DNA of 64,000 nt from NCBI RefSeq assembly GCF_000691145.1, contig NZ_ASJC01000002.1, positions 310,001 to 374,000 of the forward strand, in the 5' to 3' direction. The number at the start of each line of letters is the position of its first letter. The first letter of the stretch is position 1. The position numbers were made by a program, and so were the translations under genes. The notes under the pieces are model-generated. The model had not been told where the DNA came from. It made no database searches and worked only from the letters and a program-made list of their open reading frames with translations. The DNA is from Bacillus altitudinis 41KF2b. Lineage in GTDB: Bacteria > Bacillota > Bacilli > Bacillales > Bacillaceae. Of this stretch, positions 8,571 through 17,697 are shown in pieces.

Positions 8571-9256
8571 GATTTCCCACCTTCTCTTCGATCTTTGATC
8601 TCAATTGCAGGAACGCCTACAGCGACTTTCTGATCATGTATATCTCGGGTCACTGCCGCTCCTGCGCCGATCACTGCCCAGCTTCCAATGGTTCTGCCAG
8701 GTATGACAGCAGCCCCAGCTCCAATATGAGCACCCTCTCGCACAGAGACACAGCCGGTGAGCACGGCTCCCGGAGAAAGATGCGTAAAGGATTCGAGAAA
8801 GCAGTCATGCTCCACGATAGAACCGGTGTTGATAATGGCATGCTCACCAATCACTGCATCTGCTTGCACAACAGCCCTTGCCATCACAACCGTTCCTCGG
8901 CCAACCTTCGTTGACGAGCTCACAACTGCCTCTGGATGAATCAGTGTGGCAAATGCCCTCTCTTCAAATGCGAGACGTTCTTTGATGCTCTGTCTGATTT
9001 CGTTTTGTCCAATGGCAATCAGCCATTGCATATCAGGTATTTCATCTCTTACCTTTTGACTCATAGAAATCGGACCATACAAAGTGCCGTTTTGAGGGTC
9101 AGCCTCCTCAAATCGATCGTCTAATACAGCGCACAATGAGTAATCAGGATGCAAAAAAATCAACTCCTGAATGACCTTGCTGTGTCCGCCAGCCCCTATT
9201 AAGCCAATGGGCTGCTCTTTACGTATCGGTTCCTTTGAATTTTTCAGCTGTTGCAT
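8567..9256 (-). CDS. epsM: EpsM, sugar O/N-acetyltransferase
   Basis: A 229-residue protein with an N-terminal GLIGAGGHSKVIQEL nucleotide-fold (NeuD/PglD type) and a C-terminal left-handed beta-helix of hexapeptide repeats (VVSSSTKVGRGTVVMARAVV, AHIGAGAAVIPG). It should acetylate the amino sugar produced by EpsN. It overlaps the end of epsL by 38 bases in another frame. The N-terminal ~14 residues before the GAGG fold look like an extension, and I see no strong ribosome-binding site at the annotated start, so the true start could be further in. Confidence 0.9.
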   Translation of the reverse strand: MQQLKNSKEPIRKEQPIGLIGAGGHSKVIQELIFLHPDYSLCAVLDDRFEEADPQNGTLYGPISMSQKVRDEIPDMQWLIAIGQNEIRQSIKERLAFEERAFATLIHPEAVVSSSTKVGRGTVVMARAVVQADAVIGEHAIINTGSIVEHDCFLESFTHLSPGAVLTGCVSVREGAHIGAGAAVIPGRTIGSWAVIGAGAAVTRDIHDQKVAVGVPAIEIKDRREGGKS

Positions 9257-9815
9257 GATTTGGCTGCTGCACCCCTTCTGTTTTGATGACTTTCAGCAAG
9301 GTCATCCATAAGATTTTCATATCGAGCCAAAACGATTGATGCTCTACATACCAGAGGTCATAGGTGAATTTCTCCTCCCAAGAGAGAGTATTCCTCCCAT
9401 TCACCTGGGCCCATCCAGTGATACCAGGCTTCACAAGATGACGCTTCGCTTGCTCCTCTGTGTACATTTGTAAATACTCCATTAAAAGCGGTCTTGGTCC
9501 AACGAGACTGATTTCCCCTTTGAGTACATTGACAAGCTGCGGCAATTCATCAAGACTGAGCTTACGAATAAAGGCGCCGGTTTTTGTTAATCGAAGATGG
9601 TCTGGAAGCAGTACGCCATGTTCATCGCGTTCCTCGGTCATCGTCCGAAATTTATAAAGCATAAACGGTTGTCCGTACAGACCAGGCCGTTCTTGTCGAA
9701 ACACCACAGGCGCTCCGATTTTCCACCGAATGAGTCCATAGATGAGAAGGAAAAGGGGGCTGCCTGCGATGAGCAGGGTCAAAGCCACGACCACATCTAT
9801 TATTCTTTTCATCAT
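9219..9815 (-). CDS. epsL: EpsL, undecaprenyl-phosphate sugar phosphotransferase
   Basis: A 198-residue bacterial sugar transferase. One N-terminal membrane helix (RIIDVVVALTLLIAGSPLFLLIYGL) is followed by FRQERPG, FRTM, LDELPQLVNVLKGEISLVGPRP and KPGITGWAQVNGR, the full signature of priming glycosyl-1-phosphate transferases. It should place the first sugar phosphate on the lipid carrier. The reading frame is open from 9833, but the ATG at 9815 has AAAGGAG five bases upstream. Confidence 0.92.
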   Translation of the reverse strand: MMKRIIDVVVALTLLIAGSPLFLLIYGLIRWKIGAPVVFRQERPGLYGQPFMLYKFRTMTEERDEHGVLLPDHLRLTKTGAFIRKLSLDELPQLVNVLKGEISLVGPRPLLMEYLQMYTEEQAKRHLVKPGITGWAQVNGRNTLSWEEKFTYDLWYVEHQSFWLDMKILWMTLLKVIKTEGVQQPNHATAEKFKGTDT

Positions 9816-9832
9816 TGCTTCTCCTTTCCACA

Positions 9833-11362
9833 CTAGCGAGAGACAGATCGTTCAATAGCAGCTTGTTTCACCTTACGCATGAGCTGTATCCGCTCTTGTT
9901 TTGTTCCTGCAAATTGATACAAATAGCCTAAGTAGAGAACGAAACATATTCCGCCAATACAAAATAGCTCCCACCATCTCGTCACATCATACACAGCCTG
10001 AATGCCGGCACAGATCCCCCATATGAACAGAGCCCCAAACAGCGGAACGACTGTATGTTTATAAAAGATGGTACTTTTCTGTTTCGTGATCTTGGCTGTA
10101 TACAATGGGAGAAAGACGATATTTTTCATCAATAAAACAACGGCTCCTGCTGATGCAATGCCATATAACCCGAGCTGAAGTAGGTGAGTCAGTCCATAGG
10201 CGAACAGGACATTGGAACCGCCTAATATGAGTGTCACAACCGCCGGCACTTTAAATCGGTTAAAGGCAGTCGGTACATAGGTCAGCGGTAAAAACATCAA
10301 CGTGAAACACAAATAAGCCGCATGAATCATCAGCAGCCATTTCAGCTCCTCAAAGGCTGGTCCAAGCCATAACAGCATGAGCGGACCGGCAAGACCTCCT
10401 AACAGAGCTGCGGGGAATGCCACAAATAAACCACTCCATTTCATGGCATTGGCGGCGTATTGAATGAGCCCCTGCTCGTCTTGGTTTGAATATAATTTTG
10501 TGATCGTTGGCGCAAACACAATCGCAAGTGTCCCTGCAAGGGTGCGCAATAATAATGGAAATTGTAAAATGGCGGCATACTGTCCAGTCGCTTCTGCCCC
10601 AATCAGTAAGTTGGTCATCAATAAATCGATTTGTAAAAACAACAAAATGCCCATTTGTTCAAATGAATGCCACACCCCTGATCGAACCAGCGTGAGACTT
10701 GAAGATAAAGAAACGTACCGCCACTTAAACGAAAACCAAGGAATGAGTTTCTTAAAATAATAGAGACCCATTCCCAAAGCGGCGAAACTCCCCATAACGG
10801 CTGCAAGCGGAATATGCCAAATAGCTGGTGTCGTCACGGTAAATAGCAGCACAATCACAAGCGCCCTGCCAAACATCTGAATGGCCTGTCCAACACTCGA
10901 TACATATAATTTGTTCGCATAAAATGGTGCCGCCCCAATACCAGACATGACGAAATTGAGCATAAATAAAAGACCCCCCAACACAAAGGCGATCTGTGTA
11001 TCTTTTGCAAGATGAGCAGGCACATGGAGCCAATCAACCAGCTGCTGAGACATGAATAGACAAAGTAAAAAAAGACAGATGGATAAAAAAAGAGAACTGA
11101 CAAAATAGGAAGCGAGATAGCGCTGCGCTTGTTCCATCTCTCCTTTATGAGCGGCAACAGAAAAAAAACGCACCACCACAGCACTTAATGAAGCCGTAAT
11201 GACCGATAAATAATTGATCATATTTTGCGTCAGATGAATCAGACCAAACGCTTCCACTCCAAGTGTATGAACAATGTAAGGCGTTAAACAAACAGACATC
11301 AGCATCATCAAGATAAACGTCATCACATTTGCACTGACATTGTAAAGAAACGCACGGTTCAT
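9833..11362 (-). CDS. epsK: EpsK, polysaccharide repeat-unit flippase (Wzx-like)
   Basis: A 509-residue integral membrane protein of the MOP exporter superfamily with about 12-14 helices and the Wzx-like opening FLYNVSANVMTFILMMLMSVCLTPYIVHTLG. It should move the lipid-linked repeat unit across the membrane. It lies 17 bp before epsL and 28 bp after epsI. In B. subtilis epsJ, a glycosyltransferase gene, stands between epsI and epsK, but here only 28 bp separate them. Confidence 0.9.
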   Translation of the reverse strand: MNRAFLYNVSANVMTFILMMLMSVCLTPYIVHTLGVEAFGLIHLTQNMINYLSVITASLSAVVVRFFSVAAHKGEMEQAQRYLASYFVSSLFLSICLFLLCLFMSQQLVDWLHVPAHLAKDTQIAFVLGGLLFMLNFVMSGIGAAPFYANKLYVSSVGQAIQMFGRALVIVLLFTVTTPAIWHIPLAAVMGSFAALGMGLYYFKKLIPWFSFKWRYVSLSSSLTLVRSGVWHSFEQMGILLFLQIDLLMTNLLIGAEATGQYAAILQFPLLLRTLAGTLAIVFAPTITKLYSNQDEQGLIQYAANAMKWSGLFVAFPAALLGGLAGPLMLLWLGPAFEELKWLLMIHAAYLCFTLMFLPLTYVPTAFNRFKVPAVVTLILGGSNVLFAYGLTHLLQLGLYGIASAGAVVLLMKNIVFLPLYTAKITKQKSTIFYKHTVVPLFGALFIWGICAGIQAVYDVTRWWELFCIGGICFVLYLGYLYQFAGTKQERIQLMRKVKQAAIERSVSR

Positions 11363-11390
11363 GGTGATTTCACGCAGTGTTTAAGGGCCT

Positions 11391-12419
11391 TCATCCAGCT
11401 TCCTCTCCCTTTTGTCCGCTTGTTTTCATATGCTGATGAATGGCCTTTTTCACCGCTTCCTCCGTTGGTTCCTTCAACAGGGTCATAAATGGCAAGTGCG
11501 CTACCCATTCATATCCTTCCATGACTTTATGATCAAACGACCTGATGACAACACACGGTGTATGTGTGATCGCACAAAAGATCATGCCATGCAGTCGATC
11601 TGTCACGACGACTTGTGCCTGTCTTAACTGCGTCCATAACGTAGATAATTCCTCTAAACGAGTCGTTCGATTCACTCGCTTCCCAATGGTCGTTGTGATA
11701 AAACCAACTTGATCATACGTTTCTTTGATATGCTCCTGCAGTTGTTCTCGTTTCTCTTTCGTGAGATATGCCTCCTTATCCTCACGCAGACAAAGCAGCA
11801 CTCCTTTACGGGTTTGACTCTTTGATGTTTCGTCTAATGTCAAGACCATATCAGGCTGTTTCCACACCTCTTTATTAGGAAAATGCTGCTTCATCCATTG
11901 ATAGGTGGTTTGATCTCTTGCCATCAAAAGAAGCCTCGGGTGTTGCTGATATGCTTGAATGGCGCGGCGTTCTTCTCTTTTCCCTCTCTTTGTTTCTGTA
12001 AAATGAGCAGTAGCGGGCAGCTGAATGACGGGATAGGACTTAAAGGCGTTCATGATAAATTGTCTTGTCCATTCTTCATATCGGTATAAATCGCCCATGT
12101 TGCCCCCGCCGATGATACAGACAATGTCCTCTGGGTGCCGCGCGTGCTTCAGCGGACGTGCTAGACGATACATCTCCTGCATGTCTACTTCTATGATTTG
12201 ATAGTCTGGAAAGTGCTTTTGTAAAAAACAGCAGCTGGCATAGGCAATCGCATGATCACCTAAGTTGTCATGTGCCGGTAGCAGCGTGAGAATGATCTTC
12301 TTCTGATGACGCAGCTCTGGCAGTCTTTGGCGGCTCAACCTATATTGAAGTGGATACTTGACCTTTAAGAGCAGCCACTCTGCGGCATGTGCTTTTAATT
12401 GCTGCAATGTCACACTCAT
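11391..12419 (-). CDS. epsI: EpsI, polysaccharide pyruvyl transferase
   Basis: A 342-residue member of the polysaccharide pyruvyl transferase family (PF04230). LTLLPAHDNLGDHAIAYAS near residue 45, IIGGGNMGDLYRYEEWTRQFI and the C-terminal TDRLHGMIFCAITHTPCVVIRS are the family marks. It should add pyruvate ketals to the repeat unit. The match to B. subtilis EpsI is close along the whole length, and better than my recollection of EpsO. The second pyruvyl transferase, EpsO, has no counterpart here. The ATG overlaps the epsH stop. Confidence 0.92.
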   Translation of the reverse strand: MSVTLQQLKAHAAEWLLLKVKYPLQYRLSRQRLPELRHQKKIILTLLPAHDNLGDHAIAYASCCFLQKHFPDYQIIEVDMQEMYRLARPLKHARHPEDIVCIIGGGNMGDLYRYEEWTRQFIMNAFKSYPVIQLPATAHFTETKRGKREERRAIQAYQQHPRLLLMARDQTTYQWMKQHFPNKEVWKQPDMVLTLDETSKSQTRKGVLLCLREDKEAYLTKEKREQLQEHIKETYDQVGFITTTIGKRVNRTTRLEELSTLWTQLRQAQVVVTDRLHGMIFCAITHTPCVVIRSFDHKVMEGYEWVAHLPFMTLLKEPTEEAVKKAIHQHMKTSGQKGEEAG

Positions 12420-13447
12420 CACCCCGATTTTCTCGTTTGATATTCAATCCATTTTTGATAGCTTGAAGCTGCGGCAGAGAGCGGATACACCCACTGCAGC
12501 CTAGCAAGGAATAAGATCATTCGCTTTCGCACAGTCAGCTTCGATGGTTCCACTTGTTTCACAGCCTTCTGAAAAGCTTCATGTGTCACCATTTCACGCA
12601 TATGACCAAGCTTTTTTTGAAAGGAAAGGGAATTTTGGCTCTTCCATTCATTGAGCATACAATGCAGCGTATGATTCACGATAAAAAAACAAAAAGCCTT
12701 CTCATATGGTGTCAGCTCATCATGCTCTTTTAAAAACAAACGCTGCGCGTCATAAAACGCCAGTCCATGCTGAAAATACTGCTTTTGATATCGCTGGACA
12801 ATGGATGACAAATGAACCCTGTAATAATAAAGCGGCTCATGAACAAAGGCAATGACACGTGATAAAGAAAAACAGCGCAGCGTGACATATTGATCTTCAA
12901 TATTCTCAAGCTCACCTCTCAACGGAAAACGGATATGATGCTTTTCGATAAATGCCCGCCGATACAGCTTATTCCATGAGAATCCCGTGATCTCACCATG
13001 TAATAACGATTCTATTAAACTTGTCTTATCGGCTTCCTGCTGAGCTAACAGCGTCGTCGGTATGATCCGTTTTGACTGTTCAAACTGAATCCAATATTCA
13101 CTGATAACAAGATCGGCACCGGTATTTTCGGCTTCTTGATATAAAGCCTCACAGTATTGAGGAGCGAGAACATCGTCTGAATCAACAAAGGCAAGATACG
13201 TTCCTGTTGCTTCTTCTATGCCCCTGTTCCTCACCGCTCCCAGCCCTTGATTGGTTTGGTGAATCACCCGAAATCGCTCATCACGCGCAGCAAACGCTTC
13301 AAGGATGTCTCCACTGTAATCGGTAGATCCATCGTTAATGAGGATGACCTCTATATCTGAAAAGCTTTGGTCTGCAATCGATTGAAGACACTGCTCGACA
13401 TATTGACTAGTGTTATAGACTGCGACCAATAGACTGATAGCTGGCAT
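12419..13447 (-). CDS. epsH: EpsH, family 2 glycosyltransferase
   Basis: A 342-residue GT-A fold glycosyltransferase. SLLVAVYNTSQYVEQCLQSI opens the protein, VILINDGSTD follows, and FVDSDDV near residue 95 carries the metal/nucleotide-binding DxD. It has GFSWNKLYRRAFIE and YRVHLSSIVQRYQKQ in common with B. subtilis EpsH. I prefer the ATG at 13447, about ten bases after AAAGGTGG, to the upstream frame-open codon at 13462. It probably adds N-acetylglucosamine-type sugars to the growing unit; donor and linkage cannot be read from sequence. Confidence 0.92.
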   Translation of the reverse strand: MPAISLLVAVYNTSQYVEQCLQSIADQSFSDIEVILINDGSTDYSGDILEAFAARDERFRVIHQTNQGLGAVRNRGIEEATGTYLAFVDSDDVLAPQYCEALYQEAENTGADLVISEYWIQFEQSKRIIPTTLLAQQEADKTSLIESLLHGEITGFSWNKLYRRAFIEKHHIRFPLRGELENIEDQYVTLRCFSLSRVIAFVHEPLYYYRVHLSSIVQRYQKQYFQHGLAFYDAQRLFLKEHDELTPYEKAFCFFIVNHTLHCMLNEWKSQNSLSFQKKLGHMREMVTHEAFQKAVKQVEPSKLTVRKRMILFLARLQWVYPLSAAASSYQKWIEYQTRKSG

Positions 13448-13474
13448 GACAGCAAGCCCCACCTTTCTTCAAAT

Positions 13475-14578
13475 CTACTTTGTAAAAATCGTTCGGTACG
13501 GTAAAACAGAAGAATCAAACGGCATCAGCATGATGCTGTACAAAATATAGCAAACCGCAATTCCGATATACATAAAGAAATTGGTTCGCTGATCAAAAAT
13601 CCGTGTGAAATAAGGCAGTAAAATGAGCTGATACAGACCAAAGTAAATATGAAATCTTGCATAAATGACATCCTTCGTTGCAAGGATGCCAAACAAAAAT
13701 CCAAGCAAGCAAAAATTCACAATATAATCACTCTCTGGCGTCAGCTCACGAAGTCGTTTTCGACAAAAGAACGCAAGCAATAACGGCAAAATCAAGACAC
13801 CAATTTTCGTCACATTCATTCCATTCGTATTCGTTGTCAGCCACTCCTCGTAATGACCATAAGAACTCCCTTGCAGCATCACCACAAACACGGAGACAAA
13901 GCGGTCATACAGAGCGGTTAAGCCTAGAAAAATCATACATAACACAAGCATCATCCAAGACCATGCCTTTGTTCTGACGATGAAATAGACTGGAATCATA
14001 ATGAGTGCCGAGGAATGAAATAGCGCGCATACAAGCACGAGCGGAAAATACCATTTCCACTGACCTTTGATGACAAATCGGATGGCATAAAAAAGAATCG
14101 CTGCCACCATATACTGCCGCATGCCATTAAACGAAGCGTAATAATGAAATGTGCCGAGAAATAGTAGCATACTAAGCTCAAATGGCCGTCCATATCGCAC
14201 AAGTGTTTTGATAATAAAAAAATAGGTGATGATCCCAACTGTGATATACATGATTTGCGGCTCATGTGACAGTTGATTGAGCATCCATAAGATCAATGTA
14301 AAGCCCGGATCAGTGGCGGCCTTGTCTACACCGAATCCGAAAATATGCCAAGGCTTGTCATAGTTGACGGAGAACTCATACATTTGTCCATAGGTGACGA
14401 AATCAGTTCCTACTTTGTAGCGTATGCCCGCCACAATACAAAGAAATAAAAATGGAAAAAACACCAGAAGCTTGTTCGGCCGCCAGCCGCTTTGTATGGT
14501 ATCATCACGTCTGCCATAAAATGCAGCAAAGCTCGACCATAAATAGACCATGATCATGTTCACCAAATAAACCGCCAT
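13475..14578 (-). CDS. epsG: EpsG, exopolysaccharide polymerase-like membrane protein
   Basis: A 367-residue EpsG-family membrane protein with about ten helices and the N-terminal [19 protein letters not shown] region. The conserved [18 protein letters not shown] loop between helices is the hallmark of EpsG/Wzy-like polymerases. It should link repeat units outside the membrane. It sits between two glycosyltransferase genes with short gaps, as in B. subtilis. Confidence 0.9.
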   Translation of the reverse strand: MAVYLVNMIMVYLWSSFAAFYGRRDDTIQSGWRPNKLLVFFPFLFLCIVAGIRYKVGTDFVTYGQMYEFSVNYDKPWHIFGFGVDKAATDPGFTLILWMLNQLSHEPQIMYITVGIITYFFIIKTLVRYGRPFELSMLLFLGTFHYYASFNGMRQYMVAAILFYAIRFVIKGQWKWYFPLVLVCALFHSSALIMIPVYFIVRTKAWSWMMLVLCMIFLGLTALYDRFVSVFVVMLQGSSYGHYEEWLTTNTNGMNVTKIGVLILPLLLAFFCRKRLRELTPESDYIVNFCLLGFLFGILATKDVIYARFHIYFGLYQLILLPYFTRIFDQRTNFFMYIGIAVCYILYSIMLMPFDSSVLPYRTIFTK

Positions 14579-14592
14579 CTGCCAATCCTTCC

Positions 14593-15723
14593 TTATAATC
14601 CATACACATTCATCACACGGGTGATGTTCTGTTTCACATCAAATCCTCTAATGCCAAGCTGAGAAATAATCGTCTCCTGAAGAGGAGGGTCTGCATGGTA
14701 GGCTTCTAGTATGGCTTTCATCCACTCATGTGCTGAATCTTGCAAGGACTTCCGTTTCACAAGCCCACAACCTAAATCGACTTCCTTTGTGATATGATCT
14801 GAAATCACACATGGGAGTCCAGATGCCTGCGCTTCCACTAATACGAGCGGAAGACCTTCAAACAAAGACGGCATCACAAACACATCAAATGCTTTCATAT
14901 ACTGCGGAACCTCTGAGACAACGCCCGTAAACACAATGTCTTCCATTAATCCTGCTTTCACTGCATACGATTCAACCACTGGCCGGAGCGGCCCATCTCC
15001 TATGAGAACTAGCTGAAAGGAGACCCCTTGTTTTTTCAGTGTCTGCGCTAATTCGATGAAAAAAACATGGTTTTTCTGCTCATGAAATCGGCCAATATGT
15101 CCAATGATCAGTTTTCTCTCGTGAAGATGGAGGTCTTTTTTCATCTTCACCTTCGCTTCTGGCTCCAACTGAAAAAAAAGGTCCAAATCAATCCCATTTG
15201 GCAAAATGTCCACTCGTCCATCGTGCATTCTTTTTTGTCCAAATAAAAAGACACCGGCATCTTCACCGCATGCAACAAGCTTCGTAGAAAAGGCAAAGAT
15301 CAGCTGACGAAATCCTTTGAGCATCAAATGATCCACCCGGCTAGGAGACTGTTTCCAAGCCGTATTATGTGAATGGCAAATGCGTATCTTCACACCTGCC
15401 AGTTTCGCAGCAAGGGCAGAAAAGCCCGTTTGAAAATCTGTATGTGCATGCACCGCCTGATAAGGTCCCGTTTGCTTAATCGTCTTCGTCAACGTTTTGA
15501 CAAACGTCCATGGAGAGGACGCTCCAATACTTGGGACATAAAAAATCCGCCCGCCAAGCTGACGAATTTCCTCATCGTAATCACAGACATCCTCTCGGTG
15601 GGTAATGAAATCAAATTGAAGAACATTTCGGTCGATTGCACGATAGATGTTCATGATCATCGTTTCTGCTCCGCCTCTGTTCATTCCGCCCACAACATGA
15701 AGTACACGCTTTGGCTCATTCAT
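14593..15723 (-). CDS. epsF: EpsF, family 4 glycosyltransferase
   Basis: A 376-residue GT-B glycosyltransferase. [18 protein letters not shown] near the N-terminus is the acceptor-side loop of GT4 enzymes. [15 protein letters not shown] and [19 protein letters not shown] (the E-x7-E motif) form the donor site in the C-terminal half. Start ATG overlaps the end of epsE by eight bases. It should transfer one sugar of the Eps repeat unit at the inner face of the membrane. Confidence 0.92.
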   Translation of the reverse strand: MNEPKRVLHVVGGMNRGGAETMIMNIYRAIDRNVLQFDFITHREDVCDYDEEIRQLGGRIFYVPSIGASSPWTFVKTLTKTIKQTGPYQAVHAHTDFQTGFSALAAKLAGVKIRICHSHNTAWKQSPSRVDHLMLKGFRQLIFAFSTKLVACGEDAGVFLFGQKRMHDGRVDILPNGIDLDLFFQLEPEAKVKMKKDLHLHERKLIIGHIGRFHEQKNHVFFIELAQTLKKQGVSFQLVLIGDGPLRPVVESYAVKAGLMEDIVFTGVVSEVPQYMKAFDVFVMPSLFEGLPLVLVEAQASGLPCVISDHITKEVDLGCGLVKRKSLQDSAHEWMKAILEAYHADPPLQETIISQLGIRGFDVKQNITRVMNVYGL

Positions 15724-16561
15724 CCCGAATCGTCCTCCTTTTCACCATAGATCCTCCGAGTTTCCGTTGATGATAAAACCTCATGATCTTTGGTGACATA
15801 CAGGCACGGATGACCGGCTTAAGCGCAAAGAGATAATCAAACGGCGACAATTTTAATTGCTTGCATGCTTTTAACACAAGCCAGGCATTGTCCATTGAGT
15901 ATCGGAATTTCCGGCGCTGAAAGGCCGCTTCATCCTCCCTTACAAGGTATAAGGGCTCTTGCAGATTAAAGCCTTTTCTCCCCGCAGCAAAAAAACGAAT
16001 CCAAAGATCGATATCTTCCATCCGTCTGGTTGTTTTTACAGAACGATAGCCATTTAAAGCCTTGTAGGCAGACGCTCTCATCATAATCGTCCCATGACAA
16101 AAAGGCGTTCCTCTTGCTAGCACCCTTCGATCAGGCTCTGAGACAAGTGCTCGAACGCCCTTCGTCCCTGACTCATCAAACACCGTCATCGCCGTACCAA
16201 CCACATCATATTCTGGATGTGCTTCGAGGAAATGAACCTGTTTTTCTAATCGTGTAGACACTGATATATCGTCGCCATCCTGTCTTGCAATCAATTCTCC
16301 ATTCGCTTCAGTGAGACAACGATTTAAACTGGCGGCAAGTCTTTGATTGTGTTCGTTTCGGATGAGGCGAATTCTATCGGGATCACGCATGGTATAGTTC
16401 AGCACTTTTTCATAGGTGCCATCTGTTGATGCATCATCACATATGATGAGCTCCCAGTTTTCATAGGTTTGACGGAGAATCGATTCAATGCTTTCTTCTA
16501 CTGTATCTTGGCAATTGTAAACACCCATGATAATCGATACTTTCGGCTGACGCATGCTCAC
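15716..16561 (-). CDS. epsE: EpsE, glycosyltransferase and likely flagellar clutch
   Basis: A 281-residue GT2 enzyme. VSIIMGVYNCQDTVEESIESIL and LIICDDASTDGTYE open it, and RQDGDD near residue 95 is the DxD active site. In B. subtilis EpsE has two independent roles: it makes Eps sugar links and it binds FliG to disengage flagellar rotation in biofilm cells. The same length and surroundings suggest both roles here, though the clutch surface residues cannot be judged without an alignment. Its ATG overlaps the epsD end by four bases. Confidence 0.92.
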   Translation of the reverse strand: MSMRQPKVSIIMGVYNCQDTVEESIESILRQTYENWELIICDDASTDGTYEKVLNYTMRDPDRIRLIRNEHNQRLAASLNRCLTEANGELIARQDGDDISVSTRLEKQVHFLEAHPEYDVVGTAMTVFDESGTKGVRALVSEPDRRVLARGTPFCHGTIMMRASAYKALNGYRSVKTTRRMEDIDLWIRFFAAGRKGFNLQEPLYLVREDEAAFQRRKFRYSMDNAWLVLKACKQLKLSPFDYLFALKPVIRACMSPKIMRFYHQRKLGGSMVKRRTIRDE

Positions 16562-17697
16562 ATCACCTTCTCTTTTTGGTCCATATACGTTGTGTAAATT
16601 TCCTCCATTGCACTTACCGTCTGCTCCTGTGCAAATGCGTGAGCCATAGAACGTCCCGCTTTCCCCATTAGGTGAAGCTGGTCCTTTTTATGATAGAGCT
16701 GTTGTAAATAAACGGCTAAACCATTCACATCATGCGGTTTGATTAAAAAGCCGTTCACTCCATGTTTGACGAGCTCACAATGCCCTCTATTTTCTGTTGC
16801 AATCACCGGCTTTTCAGCAGACATCGCTTCAAGAAGATTCATCCCAAGTCCTTCTCTCAAGCTGGTTGATACACATACATCGCTCATATGCATCCACTCT
16901 TCGATGTGTTTGCAAAATCCCGCAAACTGTACATGTTCCTCAAGATTCAGCTGACAGACCAGCTTTTCATAGGACGACCGACTTGTCCCTTCTCCAGCAA
17001 ATACAATTTTCACTTGTGGTATATTCCGATACACCTGCGCGCAAGCTTTGATAAGCATTCCTTGATTTTTATTGTCATTTAATTCACCAGCACACAGTAC
17101 GATAAAATCTTGCGTGGTAAAACCATATGTTTTACGAAGGCGGTCTTTTTCTTTGCCATCAACTGGTGCAAATCGCTTCATATCGACACCCATACCGGGA
17201 ACATAATGCACAGCCGCCTTCTCTTTTGACAGACGATCGGCTCTTTCATAGTCTTCTCCATTAATGGTGATGAGTGCATCTGTATATTGAACGAGCCATC
17301 TCTCAACTGGATAATAAAGCAGCCAATTTTGAAGCGGTGCCCCCTTCCAAAAGTGAAAGCCATGCGCTGTGTAAAGAACTTTCGTCCCTTTTTTGCGTGT
17401 TGTTTTGGCCGCTAGCCTGCCAATGACACTCCCCATCGGTGTGTGACAATGGATGAACTGATAATGCTCTTTTTCTAACAGCTTTTTCAGCTCCACATAA
17501 GCAAGCCGGTTGTGCAGATGAAAAGGGGAACGCTGAATCGGAATGGAATGCGCTTGATCCACATACGGCAGCTCCAGCTGGCCATTTGCCGCTGTATGCA
17601 CTTCCCATCCTTGTTCCTGAAACCACCTGAAATACGGGAGATGGAACGCCTTAAAATGATAATCAACCGTTGCGCAAAACAAGACTTTTTTCTTCAT
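16558..17697 (-). CDS. epsD: EpsD, family 4 glycosyltransferase
   Basis: A 379-residue GT-B glycosyltransferase beginning MKKKVLFCATVDYHFKAFHLPYF. LIKACAQVYRNIPQVKIVFAGEG and STSLREGLGMNLLEAMSAEKPVIAT hold the GT4 E-x7-E signature. The frame is open to 17763, but the ATG at 17697 is preceded by GGAGGAGCC and gives the family length. It overlaps the 3' end of epsC by 35 bases, so its translation probably depends on epsC being translated. Confidence 0.92.
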   Translation of the reverse strand: MKKKVLFCATVDYHFKAFHLPYFRWFQEQGWEVHTAANGQLELPYVDQAHSIPIQRSPFHLHNRLAYVELKKLLEKEHYQFIHCHTPMGSVIGRLAAKTTRKKGTKVLYTAHGFHFWKGAPLQNWLLYYPVERWLVQYTDALITINGEDYERADRLSKEKAAVHYVPGMGVDMKRFAPVDGKEKDRLRKTYGFTTQDFIVLCAGELNDNKNQGMLIKACAQVYRNIPQVKIVFAGEGTSRSSYEKLVCQLNLEEHVQFAGFCKHIEEWMHMSDVCVSTSLREGLGMNLLEAMSAEKPVIATENRGHCELVKHGVNGFLIKPHDVNGLAVYLQQLYHKKDQLHLMGKAGRSMAHAFAQEQTVSAMEEIYTTYMDQKEKVM

